Notes under the pieces: model-generated | Told to the model about the DNA's origin: nothing | Seen by the model: only the letters and a program-made list of their open reading frames with translations | Databases searched by the model: none | Made by a program: the position numbers and the translations under genes | Source: Candidatus Bathyarchaeota archaeon B26-2 | GTDB lineage: Archaea > Thermoproteota > Bathyarchaeia > Bathyarchaeales > B26-1 | NCBI GenBank assembly: GCA_001593935.1 | Contig: LUCE01000009.1 | Span: 1 to 45,683, forward strand | Length of the DNA stretch: 45,683 nucleotides | Direction of reading: 5' to 3' | Shown here: positions 34,307-43,143 of the stretch, one piece after another | Layout of the letters: each line of letters begins with the position of its first letter | How positions within the stretch are numbered: the stretch's first letter is position 1

Positions 34307-35692
34307 ATGAACGTCATCGAGATAGTTTGTGACACCTTCAGGCGCGACTTCTTAGGGTGTTATGGGAACGAGTGGATCCACACGGAGCATTTAGACTCCT
34401 TCGCCGAGAAGGCGGTCGTCTTCGATAGGGCCTACATAGCGTCTTTTCCGACGATACCAAACCGGCACGACCTCTTCACCGGCCGTTACACCTTCATCTA
34501 CTCGGGTTGGGAGTCCCTCCCGAGGGACGAGGTTATACTGGCTGAGACTCTCCGCCAAGCCGGGTACACGACTATGCTCATCATTGATACCTACCACATG
34601 ATTAGGGATGGCCACCGTTTCGACAGGGGGTTTGACGGCTGGTGGTGGATCAGAGGCCAAGAACACGACCGTTACATGACGAACCCGACTGGAGACCCTG
34701 TAGAGAAGCAGAGGGCCTTCGGGGTCCAATACTTAAGGAACATCTCGCTCCGTAGGTTTGAGAGCGACTACTTCGTAGCCCAAACTGCGACGGCGGCCAC
34801 AAGGTGGCTCGAACTCAACTACGACAGACATGAGAAGTTCTTCCTACATATAGACATCTTCGACCCCCACGAGCCTTGGGACCCGCCTAAATGGTACACC
34901 GAGATGTACGATCCTGAATGGAAAGGCGGATACGTGATGGGTGGAGCCTACCTGTCCCCGTACGAGATGCCCTTCCCTAGGCTCGCCCCTAAACTGAGCG
35001 AGGAAGAGCTGAGGCACTTGAGAGCCCTCTACGCCGGAGAAGTGACTCTGGTCGACCGTTGGGTCGGTATGCTTCTGCAGAAGGTGGAGGACCTCGGCCT
35101 CTACGAGGATACGATGGTGATCTTCACGACAGATCACGGGTCGTACCACGGTGAGCACGGTTACATAGGGAAGAGGCCCAAACTTTACGAGGAGGTAGCC
35201 CACATACCTCTTATAATACGGTTGCCCGACTCGGAGGGCATAAAGGGTAGACGCGACGCGATAGTTCAGCCCCCAGACCTCATGCCCACGATCCTCGACT
35301 TCGCCGGAGTCGAGGTGCCAGAGACGGTTCAAGGTAAGTCTCTAATGCCCCTAATGAGAGACGAGGAGTTTGAGGAACGGGAGTTCGCGGTGAGCACAGC
35401 GCCCCTCATCAAACGTGGAGGAGGCCCGGCAAAGAGGATAACAATAACCACTAAGGAGTGGGCCTTCATAGATGTTAGACCGGACGTCACTGGGACGGAC
35501 GAACTTGGCAGAAGAATCGAGCCGGAACTATACAATCTCAAAAAGGACCCGAACCAGACGAGAAACCTATACGAAGAGCGTAAGGACATCGCCGAAGACC
35601 TCCACTCCAAGATGCTGAACTTCTTAAGGGATATGGGGGCAAGCGAAGAGATTATAAGCATGTGGGGGCCTTGCCGCAGTAGAGAACCCTAA
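34307..35692 (+). CDS. Second sulfatase-fold enzyme with Thr at the nucleophile position
   Basis: A 461-aa alkaline-phosphatase-superfamily protein. It has the start NVIEIVCDTFRRD, the metal site TTDHGSYHGEHG and the substrate segment HIPLIIRLP. The signature reads T49-I-P-N-R before HDLFTGR: the Arg is kept but the Cys/Ser that becomes formylglycine is Thr. It therefore shares this substitution with the enzyme at 18645. ATG 34307 gives the usual family start; an in-frame ATG at 34271 would add 12 residues. It is divergent from the MDR dehydrogenase and may act on the same substrate class. No signal peptide is seen. Confidence 0.87.
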   Translation: MNVIEIVCDTFRRDFLGCYGNEWIHTEHLDSFAEKAVVFDRAYIASFPTIPNRHDLFTGRYTFIYSGWESLPRDEVILAETLRQAGYTTMLIIDTYHMIRDGHRFDRGFDGWWWIRGQEHDRYMTNPTGDPVEKQRAFGVQYLRNISLRRFESDYFVAQTATAATRWLELNYDRHEKFFLHIDIFDPHEPWDPPKWYTEMYDPEWKGGYVMGGAYLSPYEMPFPRLAPKLSEEELRHLRALYAGEVTLVDRWVGMLLQKVEDLGLYEDTMVIFTTDHGSYHGEHGYIGKRPKLYEEVAHIPLIIRLPDSEGIKGRRDAIVQPPDLMPTILDFAGVEVPETVQGKSLMPLMRDEEFEEREFAVSTAPLIKRGGGPAKRITITTKEWAFIDVRPDVTGTDELGRRIEPELYNLKKDPNQTRNLYEERKDIAEDLHSKMLNFLRDMGASEEIISMWGPCRSREP

Positions 35693-35856
35693 GAGCTCGG
35701 TAGGGTTCATCTCAAAAACTCCTTTTTTATGTCTTTCAGTACGATATCCCATTTAGAGAAGAGTCTAAAGACCGAAGAGGGTTCAAATCTTCGGCTGTTA
35801 GTTACACAAATCCTATATCTCACGTTTCTATATTAACAAAATGGCGGGCGTTAGGG

Positions 35857-36636
35857 TTGGAAGGACTGGAGATCAGAGATGTCAATCTGAAGAACGCTGA
35901 TGACCTCATCAATCTCTGCATCCCACCGGAGAGAAGAAACGACCCATTATTCATCGAGGGCATTAGAACGAAGAAGAGATGGATAACTCAGGCAATCGAA
36001 AAGTACGGGAGCATAGCCAAGCTGGCTTACATAAACTCGAAGCCCGTAGGCCTGATTCAGTATCGGTACAACTTAGGAGAGAGACTGGTCGAGATAGATT
36101 GTATCTTTGTTCCGGAGGAGAAGTACCTCAGAAGGGGCATAGGGAGATCACTGTTGAACGCCTTGATCGAGGACGTGAAAAAGCGGGAGGCTAGGGGCGA
36201 AGGTCCCTTCTTGGCGCTCGTTACGTGGGCTTTTCAGGTTCCAGGACTTTATCCACAACACGAATTTTACCAGAAGATGGGCTTCAAGAGAGTGGAGGAG
36301 GACAACCCCTTTCTCCTCTACTATCCCCTTGAGGAGGGATACGTTCATAAAGTTAGAGAGAAGACATTCATTCCGCAGAAAGAAGACACGGGAAAGGCTC
36401 TGATCTTCTATGATCCTTCTTGTCCATTCTGCATCTACTTCTCAGAAAAGATCAAAGAGGCTGTGAGGGAGGTCGCTCCAGAGATTCCGGTGAGGATGAT
36501 AAATATGTTCGAGGAGCCTGAAGAGGTTAAGAAGAGAGGCCGGGTACCCCACTGCGCAGTTAATGGGAAACCGATCGAGACGTTCTTCATGGACAAGGAG
36601 AACTTCCAGAGAGAGGTCAAGAAGGCGTTAAGCTGA
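35857..36636 (+). CDS. GNAT acetyltransferase fused to a thioredoxin-fold (YoaP-like) domain
   Basis: A 259-aa two-domain protein. The N-terminal GNAT fold (about 3-158) has the acetyl-CoA loop RRGIGRSLL (92-100) and FYQKMGFKRV near its end. The C-terminal part (about 178-259) begins with ALIFYDPSCPFC, a thioredoxin-like strand and CxxC (C189, C192), then a helix and VPHCAVNGKPI. The order resembles B. subtilis YoaP. The function of this fusion is not known; the CxxC suggests redox or metal dependence. The TTG start at 35857 follows TTAGGG closely. Confidence 0.85.
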   Translation: MEGLEIRDVNLKNADDLINLCIPPERRNDPLFIEGIRTKKRWITQAIEKYGSIAKLAYINSKPVGLIQYRYNLGERLVEIDCIFVPEEKYLRRGIGRSLLNALIEDVKKREARGEGPFLALVTWAFQVPGLYPQHEFYQKMGFKRVEEDNPFLLYYPLEEGYVHKVREKTFIPQKEDTGKALIFYDPSCPFCIYFSEKIKEAVREVAPEIPVRMINMFEEPEEVKKRGRVPHCAVNGKPIETFFMDKENFQREVKKALS

Positions 36637-36672
36637 ATTCGTAGTCTCTCCGGTTCCGTAGTTCCATAAAGG

Positions 36673-36867
36673 TTAGCGGGCTCTCTCTTCCTTCCCGTAG
36701 TAACTTGTCCACTTGAACTTGCGAGAGTCTCTCCTGAGCTTTAGGGAGCTCTTCCTACACTTACTCGAGCAGAACCAGAGTATCGAACCGTCGTTTCTGA
36801 CGTACATTATCCCTGTTCCGGGTGGGAACTCGTATCCGCAGAATGAGCATCGTCTAGGCCTCGGCAT
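36673..36867 (-). CDS. rpl24e: Large-subunit ribosomal protein eL24 (L24e)
   Basis: A 64-aa protein with the L24e zinc ribbon: C7, C10, C33, C37 ([15 protein letters not shown] and WFCSSKC) and the basic tail [10 protein letters not shown]. The length is typical for archaea. In many archaea this gene sits with L7Ae, S28e, ndk and infB; here it stands alone between a GNAT gene and a GH3 glycosidase. Confidence 0.96.
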   Translation of the reverse strand: MPRPRRCSFCGYEFPPGTGIMYVRNDGSILWFCSSKCRKSSLKLRRDSRKFKWTSYYGKEERAR

Positions 36868-37014
36868 CCCTTTGACCTACCTTCCTCCTTGGAGCATCCC
36901 TACTGATTTCTACACGGTCAAATATTAACATTTTCGATGGAGCTAGAGTGAAAGGTGGAGAACTCGCCAACCTTAAATATACTTACATAGTCAGAGTCTG
37001 ATGAGGAGCATAAA

Positions 37015-39291
37015 ATGAACCGTAGGGCACCCTATCTGGACCCAAGTCTCCCAGTTGAGGTTAGGGTTAAAGACCTGCTCAAACACATGACCGTGGAGGA
37101 GAAAGTAGCCCAGCTAGGCTCCGTCTGGGCTCCAGACCTCATGGAGAACGGAAGTTTCTCCAGAGTTAAGGCTGAGAGGCTTCTAAGGCATGGAATCGGC
37201 CAAGTAAGCCGGATCTCTGGAAGTCGAGGGATCGACCCAAAGAGGGCGGCTGAGACCGCGAACAAGATTCAAAAGTTCTTGATAGAGAAGACGAGGCTCG
37301 GTATACCAGCCATAATCCACGAGGAATGCCTGAGCGGGTTCATGGCGTTTGGGGCTACGACCTTTCCTCAAGCTATAGGCTTAGCCAGCACATGGAACCC
37401 AGACCTCCTAGAGAGGGTTACCTTCGCGATAAGGTCGCAGATGAGGACTGTTGGGGCTCATCAGGGGCTCTCACCCGTCTTGGATGTCTCGAGAGACCCG
37501 AGGTGGGGGAGAACCGAGGAGACCTTCGGGGAGGATCCATACCTCGTCGCTCGAATGGGACTCGCTTATATCAGAGGACTTCAAGGAACAGACCTTAGGA
37601 AGGGCGTAATAGCGACCCCAAAACACTTTGCTGCCCACGGTTTCCCTGAGGGCGGTAGGAACCTCGCTTCGGTCCACGTGTCCCCGAGGGAGTTGAGGGA
37701 GGTCTTCCTCTTTCCATTCGAGGTGGCTGTTAGGGAGGCTGGAGCCTCTTCCCTCATGAATGCTTACCACGAGATAGACGGCGTCCCGTGTGCGGCCTCT
37801 AGAGCGCTCTTAACCGAGATACTTAGAGGGGAGTGGGGGTTCGGGGGATTCGTAGTCTCAGACTACGGCTCTATAAGGATGCTTGAAACGTTTCACCACG
37901 TCGCCGCCGACGCTACAGAAGCCGCCATCACAGCCCTAGAAGCCGGCATAGACGTTGAACTGCCAAAAGCAGACTGCTACGGAGAGCCTCTCATAAAAGC
38001 TGTGAAGGAAGGAACGATCTCCGAAGCGGTGCTGGACGAGGCGGTCTCTAGAGTCTTGAGGGCAAAGTTCCAGATAGGCATCTTCGAGGAGCCATACGTC
38101 GAGGTTGAAACTGTCCCCAAAACCTTAGACTCGCCGAATGATAGGGCTTTAGCCCTCCAAGCTGCAAGACAGTCAATAGTTCTCCTCAAGAATGACGGAA
38201 TACTCCCCCTGGACAAAGCTGTTGGCTCTATAGCCGTCGTCGGGCCGAACGCCGCCACACCTAGAAATCTCTTGGGTGACTACAGTTACACGGCTCACTT
38301 AAGATGCGAAGAGGTCGCAGTCCCCGTAGTTAGCATCCTAGAGGGCATAAGGAGAAAGGTCTCTCCGACGACCAAGATACACTACGCGAAAGGCTGCGAG
38401 GTCTCCAACAGGTCTAAGGACGGCTTTGAGGAGGCATTAGAAGCAGCTGAAAAGTCTGAGGTTGTGGTCGCCGTCGTCGGTGAGAGGTCCGGGCTCTCGC
38501 CCATCGACGTCACGGGTGAAGGTAGGGACAGCGCCAACTTGAGGCTTCCAGGGGTCCAAGAGGACCTCTTGAAGGCCTTGCATGAGGTTGGTAAGCCCCT
38601 TGTGGTTGTCTTGGTGAACGGAAGGCCTCTCTCCCTAAGATGGGTCGCCGAGAACTCTTCAGCCTTAATCGAGGCATGGTTCCCCGGCGAAGAGGGAGGG
38701 AACGCCGTGGCGGATGTCCTCTTCGGAGACTATAACCCCTCTGGAAAGCTGCCGGTCTCCTTCCCGCAGGAGGTCGGCCAGATACCAGTCTATTACTGTA
38801 GGAGGCCGTCCTCGTTCAGGGACTACGTCTTCACCAGTTCTAGGCCTCTCTTTCCATTCGGCCACGGCTTGAGCTACACTCGGTTCGAGTACAGCAATCT
38901 CACCATAGAACCTAAGGAGGTTAACCCTTCAGGGAGTGTCGAGATAAGCCTCAAGGTTAAGAACGTCGGAGGCGTAGAAGGAGATGAGGTTGTCCAGCTA
39001 TACGTACGAGACGATGTCTCCAGCATGTCAAGGCCTCTCAAGGAGTTGAAGGGCTTCCAACGGTTGAATCTTAAGCCAGAGGAAGAGAAGACCGTGGTCT
39101 TTAGACTTTACATGGACCAGCTCTCCTTCTATGACCGCTACATGAGGCTCGTGGTGGAGCCTGGAACGTACACGGTGATGGTTGGTTCCTCCTCAGAGGA
39201 TATACGGCTGACTGGAAAGTTCGAGGTTGTGGGAAGGGTCAGAGCAATACCGCCTAGGAGGAGATACTTCAGCGAAGTATCGGTTGGTTAA
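37015..39291 (+). CDS. Glycoside hydrolase family 3 (beta-glucosidase/beta-xylosidase type)
   Basis: A 758-aa three-domain GH3 enzyme. The TIM barrel carries the family segments HEEC (102), DVSRDPRWGRTEETFGEDP (158-176), KHFAAHG (203-209) and the nucleophile D283 in VVSDYGSI. An alpha/beta sandwich follows (about 375-600, LLKNDGILPL) and a C-terminal fibronectin-III-like domain (about 640-740, VKNVGGVEGDEVVQLYV). There is no signal peptide, so it probably acts on imported oligosaccharides. Specificity among glucose, xylose and arabinose cannot be fixed from sequence. A TATA-like TTAAATAT lies about 40 nt upstream. Confidence 0.94.
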   Translation: MNRRAPYLDPSLPVEVRVKDLLKHMTVEEKVAQLGSVWAPDLMENGSFSRVKAERLLRHGIGQVSRISGSRGIDPKRAAETANKIQKFLIEKTRLGIPAIIHEECLSGFMAFGATTFPQAIGLASTWNPDLLERVTFAIRSQMRTVGAHQGLSPVLDVSRDPRWGRTEETFGEDPYLVARMGLAYIRGLQGTDLRKGVIATPKHFAAHGFPEGGRNLASVHVSPRELREVFLFPFEVAVREAGASSLMNAYHEIDGVPCAASRALLTEILRGEWGFGGFVVSDYGSIRMLETFHHVAADATEAAITALEAGIDVELPKADCYGEPLIKAVKEGTISEAVLDEAVSRVLRAKFQIGIFEEPYVEVETVPKTLDSPNDRALALQAARQSIVLLKNDGILPLDKAVGSIAVVGPNAATPRNLLGDYSYTAHLRCEEVAVPVVSILEGIRRKVSPTTKIHYAKGCEVSNRSKDGFEEALEAAEKSEVVVAVVGERSGLSPIDVTGEGRDSANLRLPGVQEDLLKALHEVGKPLVVVLVNGRPLSLRWVAENSSALIEAWFPGEEGGNAVADVLFGDYNPSGKLPVSFPQEVGQIPVYYCRRPSSFRDYVFTSSRPLFPFGHGLSYTRFEYSNLTIEPKEVNPSGSVEISLKVKNVGGVEGDEVVQLYVRDDVSSMSRPLKELKGFQRLNLKPEEEKTVVFRLYMDQLSFYDRYMRLVVEPGTYTVMVGSSSEDIRLTGKFEVVGRVRAIPPRRRYFSEVSVG

Positions 39292-39395
39292 AAACGTCCT
39301 CTCTGAGGCTCTTCTATCGTTTCTCTCCCTGACACAATGGCGCCTATCCTTGAACGGTTAAAGCCTCAAATAATAGTTTTTAGAGAGAGTATCCT

Positions 39396-40007
39396 ATGGA
39401 TGATTTCCTCGGCCTCCTAGCTATGATGGCTCCGAGTCTACTGAAGGGGGTCATATCCCTCTTCATAATCGTGGACCCCCTCGGGAACATCCCCATATTC
39501 ATAAGCCTAACCAAAGAGATGGACGAGAACCAGAAGAGAAGAACATTCCACACGGCGACGGTCGTGGGGTTGATACTCTTGATGGCCTTCGCCTTGACCG
39601 GCCAACACCTCTTGATCTTCTTCGGGATATCCGTGTATAGCTTTATGGTTGCCGGAGGAATTCTACTCCTAATAATAGCCATACGCCTCCTCATGGCTGG
39701 CGGTTGGGAGGAGGGACCTACCTCGCCCGAGAGCGTCGGCGCAGTTCCCATAGCCTGCCCCCTCCTTGTTGGGCCTGGAGCCATAACCACGACGATCCTA
39801 ACTTTACAGGAGGCTGGGATCGTTGTGACCACGTTCTCGGTGGTCATCATATTTGCCATCGTGTGGCTCATCCTAAACTTCATCGACCCCATCTACAGAT
39901 TCCTCGGGAGGGTTGGCTCCTTGGTGATCTCGAGGGTCATGGCTCTCTTCATAGCGGCCATAGCCATCCAATACATAATCGGAGGAATAGAGCACCTCAT
40001 TGCATGA
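39396..40007 (+). CDS. MarC-family integral membrane protein
   Basis: A 203-aa protein of the MarC (UPF0056) family with six membrane segments. Signatures are FIIVDPLGNIPIF (23-35), VAGGILLLIIAIRLL and IACPLLVGPGAITTTI, which form the family's repeated NPxG/GPG half-elements. Function is unresolved; some relatives have been linked to amino-acid export. It stands alone, transcribed in the same direction as GH3. Confidence 0.93.
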   Translation: MDDFLGLLAMMAPSLLKGVISLFIIVDPLGNIPIFISLTKEMDENQKRRTFHTATVVGLILLMAFALTGQHLLIFFGISVYSFMVAGGILLLIIAIRLLMAGGWEEGPTSPESVGAVPIACPLLVGPGAITTTILTLQEAGIVVTTFSVVIIFAIVWLILNFIDPIYRFLGRVGSLVISRVMALFIAAIAIQYIIGGIEHLIA

Positions 40008-40186
40008 TGACCTCTCGCTATTATGCTGTTTAGTCAAGAGAAGATGTTTTCTCATAGAAAATCAGATCAAAGAAGGTTTAGGCCTCACAAGTTGCAATAG
40101 AGAGACGCTGTGGGCCTCCAATGAAACACGGGGTCACCCATAGAGGGACGCCCCACATCAAACCAAAAAGGGAGGAGAAAAAGAAG

Positions 40187-40462
40187 ATGCCTAAACCAGG
40201 CTACACAGCCATAACGGTCAGCCTCAGCTTGAAGCAACCTCTCAAAGAGACCATGAAGGCTCTCGGATACGGAAGTGTGCCAGCCTTAATCAACGACCTA
40301 CTCAACCGGTACCAGTACCAAAAACAACGGAGGGCTCTCACAACTTCCACAAACGGGCTTCACAGAAAACCACAAAATAATTTCCTTCAACAAAAACAAG
40401 GGAAGATTACAGGAAATCGTAAGTGTCTTTTGGTGCGGTCGCCGGGATTTGAACCCGGGTAG
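40187..40462 (+). CDS. Small RHH-like protein whose 3' end is antisense to tRNA-Gly
   Basis: A 91-aa frame. GGGAGGAG lies about 9 nt before ATG 40187, so translation is plausible. Residues 6-45 (TAITVSLSLKQPLKETMKAL, then SVPALINDLLNRY) resemble a ribbon-helix-helix unit. The tail is basic and low in complexity, and the last ten residues (VRSPGFEPG) are encoded by the antisense of the tRNA T-arm, a well-known artefact of over-long frames. The gene may be real and simply end inside the tRNA. Confidence 0.45.
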   Translation: MPKPGYTAITVSLSLKQPLKETMKALGYGSVPALINDLLNRYQYQKQRRALTTSTNGLHRKPQNNFLQQKQGKITGNRKCLLVRSPGFEPG

Positions 40463-40526
40463 CAGGCTTGGAAGGCTTACTCCGCCTCGGGCGTCTGAGT
40501 CCTAGACCAGACTAGACCACGACCGC
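40431..40526 (-). tRNA. tRNA-Gly(UCC) with an 18-nt intron in the anticodon stem; CCA encoded
   Basis: Acceptor GCGGTCG pairs with CGACCGC, followed by A73 and an encoded CCA. The D-stem is GTCT/GGAC (one U-G pair) with an 11-nt loop containing GG. The T-arm is CCGGG-TTCAAAT-CCCGG. Removing 40477-40494 gives a perfect anticodon stem CAGGC/GCCTG around loop CTTCCAA, anticodon TCC (40470-40472). The variable loop is CTAC. Without splicing the stem cannot form, and position 33 would not be U. The mature length is 78 nt with CCA. Confidence 0.92.
40477..40494 (-). other. tRNA intron at position 29/30 with full bulge-helix-bulge motif
   Basis: The intron is ACGCCCGAGGCGGAGTAA. The precursor folds with outer helix AGG/CCT, a 3-nt bulge AAG cut after AA, a 4-bp central helix ACTC/GAGT, a 3-nt bulge AGA cut after AG, and an inner helix CGCC/GGCG closed by CGA. 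This is the ideal substrate shape for archaeal splicing endonuclease, at a non-canonical site in the anticodon stem. Confidence 0.88.
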
Positions 40527-40672
40527 GCGTATCTTCTGCGAGAAGATTTAGGTTTTGTTGGGATTAAAAACTTTATGGATGAGAGGTTACTCTCGATGGA
40601 CTAAGCTTATTTGGTCCTCCGAATGATCATTATTGAGGATCGTCCTTTAGTTCCGGGTCTGGAGGCCTTCTG

Positions 40673-40975
40673 ATGAGTTTGGGTGCTGGGGAACGCGCTT
40701 TAAGAGTGTTGAGGGAGGAAATGGCTCGAGTTACCTTGGAGATAGTTAGGCTTTGCGGTAGGAGGCTTATGCTGGCCGGGAGGATCGGCGAGGTTAAGGC
40801 CGGTCTGGGGCTCCCGCTGGAGAATAGGAGGGTGGAGGAGGGTCTGAGACGTATGATAATAGAGGAGTGTAGGCTTCTAGGTTTGAGCGAGGAGTTTGGA
40901 ACCGGCCTCCTAGACTTACTCATAGAAGAGTCTAAAAAAGTTCAGAGGAAGATACTCGAAAAGGGAAGAGAGTGA
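40673..40975 (+). CDS. Chorismate mutase, AroQ type
   Basis: A 100-aa all-helical AroQ-class chorismate mutase, which turns chorismate into prephenate. The layout is three helices: LREEMARVTLEIVRLCGRR (about 13-31), AGRIGEVKAGLGLP (the Lys of the active site in GEVK) and VEEGLRRMIIEECRLLGL with later LLDLLIEESKKVQ. The active-site Arg residues are near R13, R31 and R53. The gene lies 11 nt before prephenate dehydrogenase, with which it forms the tyrosine branch. Confidence 0.88.
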   Translation: MSLGAGERALRVLREEMARVTLEIVRLCGRRLMLAGRIGEVKAGLGLPLENRRVEEGLRRMIIEECRLLGLSEEFGTGLLDLLIEESKKVQRKILEKGRE

Positions 40976-40986
40976 GGCGGTAAAAC

Positions 40987-41865
40987 TTGAGGGTCGCCGT
41001 TATAGGCGGGGCTGGGAGGATGGGCCGATGGCTCGTGAAGCACTTCCTCAACCAAGGACACGAGCTGACGATCTCCGACCCCCGGTTAGATGATGCCAGA
41101 GCATTCGCCAAGCATGTTGGAGCCGAAGTTGCAGCCAGTAACATAGATGCCGTGAAGGACGCCGACCTCGTCTCGGTCTCAGTCCCAATCGAGGTTACGC
41201 CCAAGGTCCTAATGGAGATCGCTCCAAGCCTCAAAGAGAACACAAAGTTCGTGGAGATAGCGTCCCTCAAATCTCATATCCTCCCGATTCTCAAAGAGAT
41301 CGCGGAGAGCAGAGGCGTGAGAACGATCTCGGTCCACCCACTCTTCGGCCCGGGAGTCCAGAGGCTCTCGGATGAGCGGATAGCCCTAATCCCGGTGTCG
41401 GAGTTGGAAGCGGAGACTGAGGAGGCTAGGAGGCTCTTCCCCGGAGCCGAGATAATCCCGGTTGATGCTGAGACCCATGACCGCGCGATGGCCCTAACGC
41501 TCTCGGTGCCCCATTTCATCAACATAGCCTTCGCCTCGCTCCTCGGCGAGGAGAACCTAAAACTCCTCAAGAGGTTGGGTGGGACGACCTTCACCCTCCA
41601 GCTCATACTGAGCGAAGGCGTGATGAGTGAGGACCCGCATCTATACGCTTCGATCCAGATGAATAACGACTACACAGTCCGATACCTCGATAGGCTCCTC
41701 ACTAGGATGAAGACCATCAAAGATATGATCGCCAGAGGAGACGAGGAGGCCTTCACCAACCTCTACAACGTGGCGCGCGCACAACTCTCCAGAGACGAGG
41801 CCTTCAAGGACGCCTACGAGAGGATGTATCGGCTCCTAGGGGTGATGAAGGCTTGTCAAACATAA
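40987..41865 (+). CDS. tyrA: Prephenate dehydrogenase
   Basis: A 292-aa enzyme that oxidises and decarboxylates prephenate to 4-hydroxyphenylpyruvate. The Rossmann start VAVIGGAGRMGRWL (3-16) and D31 (ISDPR) favour NAD binding. The catalytic segment is SVHPLFGPGVQ with H117, followed by a helical dimerisation region (LSVPHFINIAFASLL). The start is TTG. It is translated from the same transcript as chorismate mutase. The C-terminal 80 residues form additional helices. Confidence 0.93.
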   Translation: MRVAVIGGAGRMGRWLVKHFLNQGHELTISDPRLDDARAFAKHVGAEVAASNIDAVKDADLVSVSVPIEVTPKVLMEIAPSLKENTKFVEIASLKSHILPILKEIAESRGVRTISVHPLFGPGVQRLSDERIALIPVSELEAETEEARRLFPGAEIIPVDAETHDRAMALTLSVPHFINIAFASLLGEENLKLLKRLGGTTFTLQLILSEGVMSEDPHLYASIQMNNDYTVRYLDRLLTRMKTIKDMIARGDEEAFTNLYNVARAQLSRDEAFKDAYERMYRLLGVMKACQT

Positions 41866-41896
41866 ACCTATATTCTCTTGGAGCCGGTAGCGTCTC

Positions 41897-42667
41897 ATGA
41901 AGGTCTCCAAACTCAACCCCCGACTGGAGTCAACCTTCTGGGAGCACATCACCCAAGATGTACCTCACTACTTCTTCTTCATCTCGGACATGAAGCATGA
42001 GAGAGCCGTAACCGAGGTATGGCTTGCCCTAGACGATGAGAACGGAATCAGAGGGCTAATGCTCATATACCGGGGTAGAATCGTCCAGTTGAGGGGCAGC
42101 ATAGAAGCCGTGAGGGTTCTCCTCGACAGGTTGACGCTCAAAGAGGGCGAGGTCACAGGGGAGCCAGAACACAGGGTTCTGATCATGGAAAGGTTCCGTG
42201 TGGAGGCCAGCTCCGAGCTCACCCTGATGGCTCTCAGGAGGGGAGAGGAGACACCGCAGGTTAGGCATAGAGTCCACAGGCTCTCATCTGCTGAGGCTGG
42301 TTATATAGCCCACCTAATGAGGGTTGGAGACCCGGTGTGGTGGGGCCAAGTGACGGTGGAGAGGATAGCTGAGAGGCTCAATGAACGCTTATGGCTTGGG
42401 GTGAGGGCCGATGGACGGCTCGTCTCCGCCGGAGGGGCGATGGTCGATGATTGGGCCGGCCTCATAACGACGGTGGTCACCCACCCCTCTTATAGGGGTA
42501 GGGGCTACGCAACCTCCATAGTCTCCGCCTTGGTTAGAGAGATTCTGGAGAGGTCTAGGCTGGCCTTGATCTACGTAAGGAGCGATAACCTGCCCGCGTT
42601 GAGGGTATACCACAAGGTTGGGTTCAAGCCATGTAGAGAGTATTTCATGGCTAGAGTAAGAGGTTGA
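41897..42667 (+). CDS. GNAT-family N-acetyltransferase
   Basis: A 256-aa protein with an N-terminal domain of about 115 residues (GNAT-like but degenerate) and a C-terminal GNAT domain (about 125-256). The acetyl-CoA motif is THPSYRGRGYATSIVSAL (195-212), and LIYVRSDNLPALRVYHKVGF closes the fold. The substrate is unknown. It begins 31 nt after tyrA, and its stop is 3 nt from the converging Lrp gene. Confidence 0.87.
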   Translation: MKVSKLNPRLESTFWEHITQDVPHYFFFISDMKHERAVTEVWLALDDENGIRGLMLIYRGRIVQLRGSIEAVRVLLDRLTLKEGEVTGEPEHRVLIMERFRVEASSELTLMALRRGEETPQVRHRVHRLSSAEAGYIAHLMRVGDPVWWGQVTVERIAERLNERLWLGVRADGRLVSAGGAMVDDWAGLITTVVTHPSYRGRGYATSIVSALVREILERSRLALIYVRSDNLPALRVYHKVGFKPCREYFMARVRG

Positions 42668-42670
42668 GGT

Positions 42671-43063
42671 TTACTCCTTCATCTTTATCAAGGTGTTTGT
42701 GCTCAAGACCGATGGAAGTTTCCTGATTTCGTCAACTCTCCTGTTCAGCTCCTCGATCGTGTAGGCTTGGATGAAGGCCGCTATATCATAGTCGCCTGAG
42801 ACCTCAAAAGTCTTCTCGGCTATCCTTCTAACCTTGGACGCTGCTTCACCGGTCTTGGTAGGCTCGGTCTTGATTAGGACTATGCCTTCAACCTCGGCAG
42901 TCGTCTCGACGGTGAACCTCCTTATCACGCCCTTATCGAGAAGGCTCTTGATCCTTCTTCTGACCGCGCCCTCGCTCAGCCCGACCTCCTCAGCTATCCG
43001 CACGTACTTGGCTCTGGAGTTCCCGCGGAGTATCCGTAGAATCTTGAGGTCTATCTCGTCCAT
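42671..43063 (-). CDS. Lrp/AsnC-family transcription regulator
   Basis: A 130-aa regulator with an N-terminal winged helix (DEIDLKILRILRGNSRAKYV, then VGLSEGAVRRRIKSLLDKGVI) and a C-terminal RAM ligand-binding domain (GIVLIKTEPTKTG, SGDYDIAAFIQAY). Such proteins sense amino acids and bind palindromes as dimers or octamers. GAGGTG lies 10 nt before ATG 43063; an in-frame upstream ATG would add six residues. Its place between tyrosine and lysine genes suggests amino-acid control, with the dapA palindrome at 44182 as a possible target. Confidence 0.92.
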   Translation of the reverse strand: MDEIDLKILRILRGNSRAKYVRIAEEVGLSEGAVRRRIKSLLDKGVIRRFTVETTAEVEGIVLIKTEPTKTGEAASKVRRIAEKTFEVSGDYDIAAFIQAYTIEELNRRVDEIRKLPSVLSTNTLIKMKE

Positions 43064-43143
43064 AATCCAGCCGCACCTCAAGCGGAGTCTATACGAAATC
43101 CGTAACTATGATCTGCCGGGGGTAGTTATATTTTTTGAGAGGC

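Noticed and set aside
40431-40526. Reading the tRNA as a class II (Leu/Ser) tRNA with a long variable arm
   Set aside because: The extra bases lie in the anticodon arm and form a full bulge-helix-bulge; splicing yields a normal tRNA-Gly.
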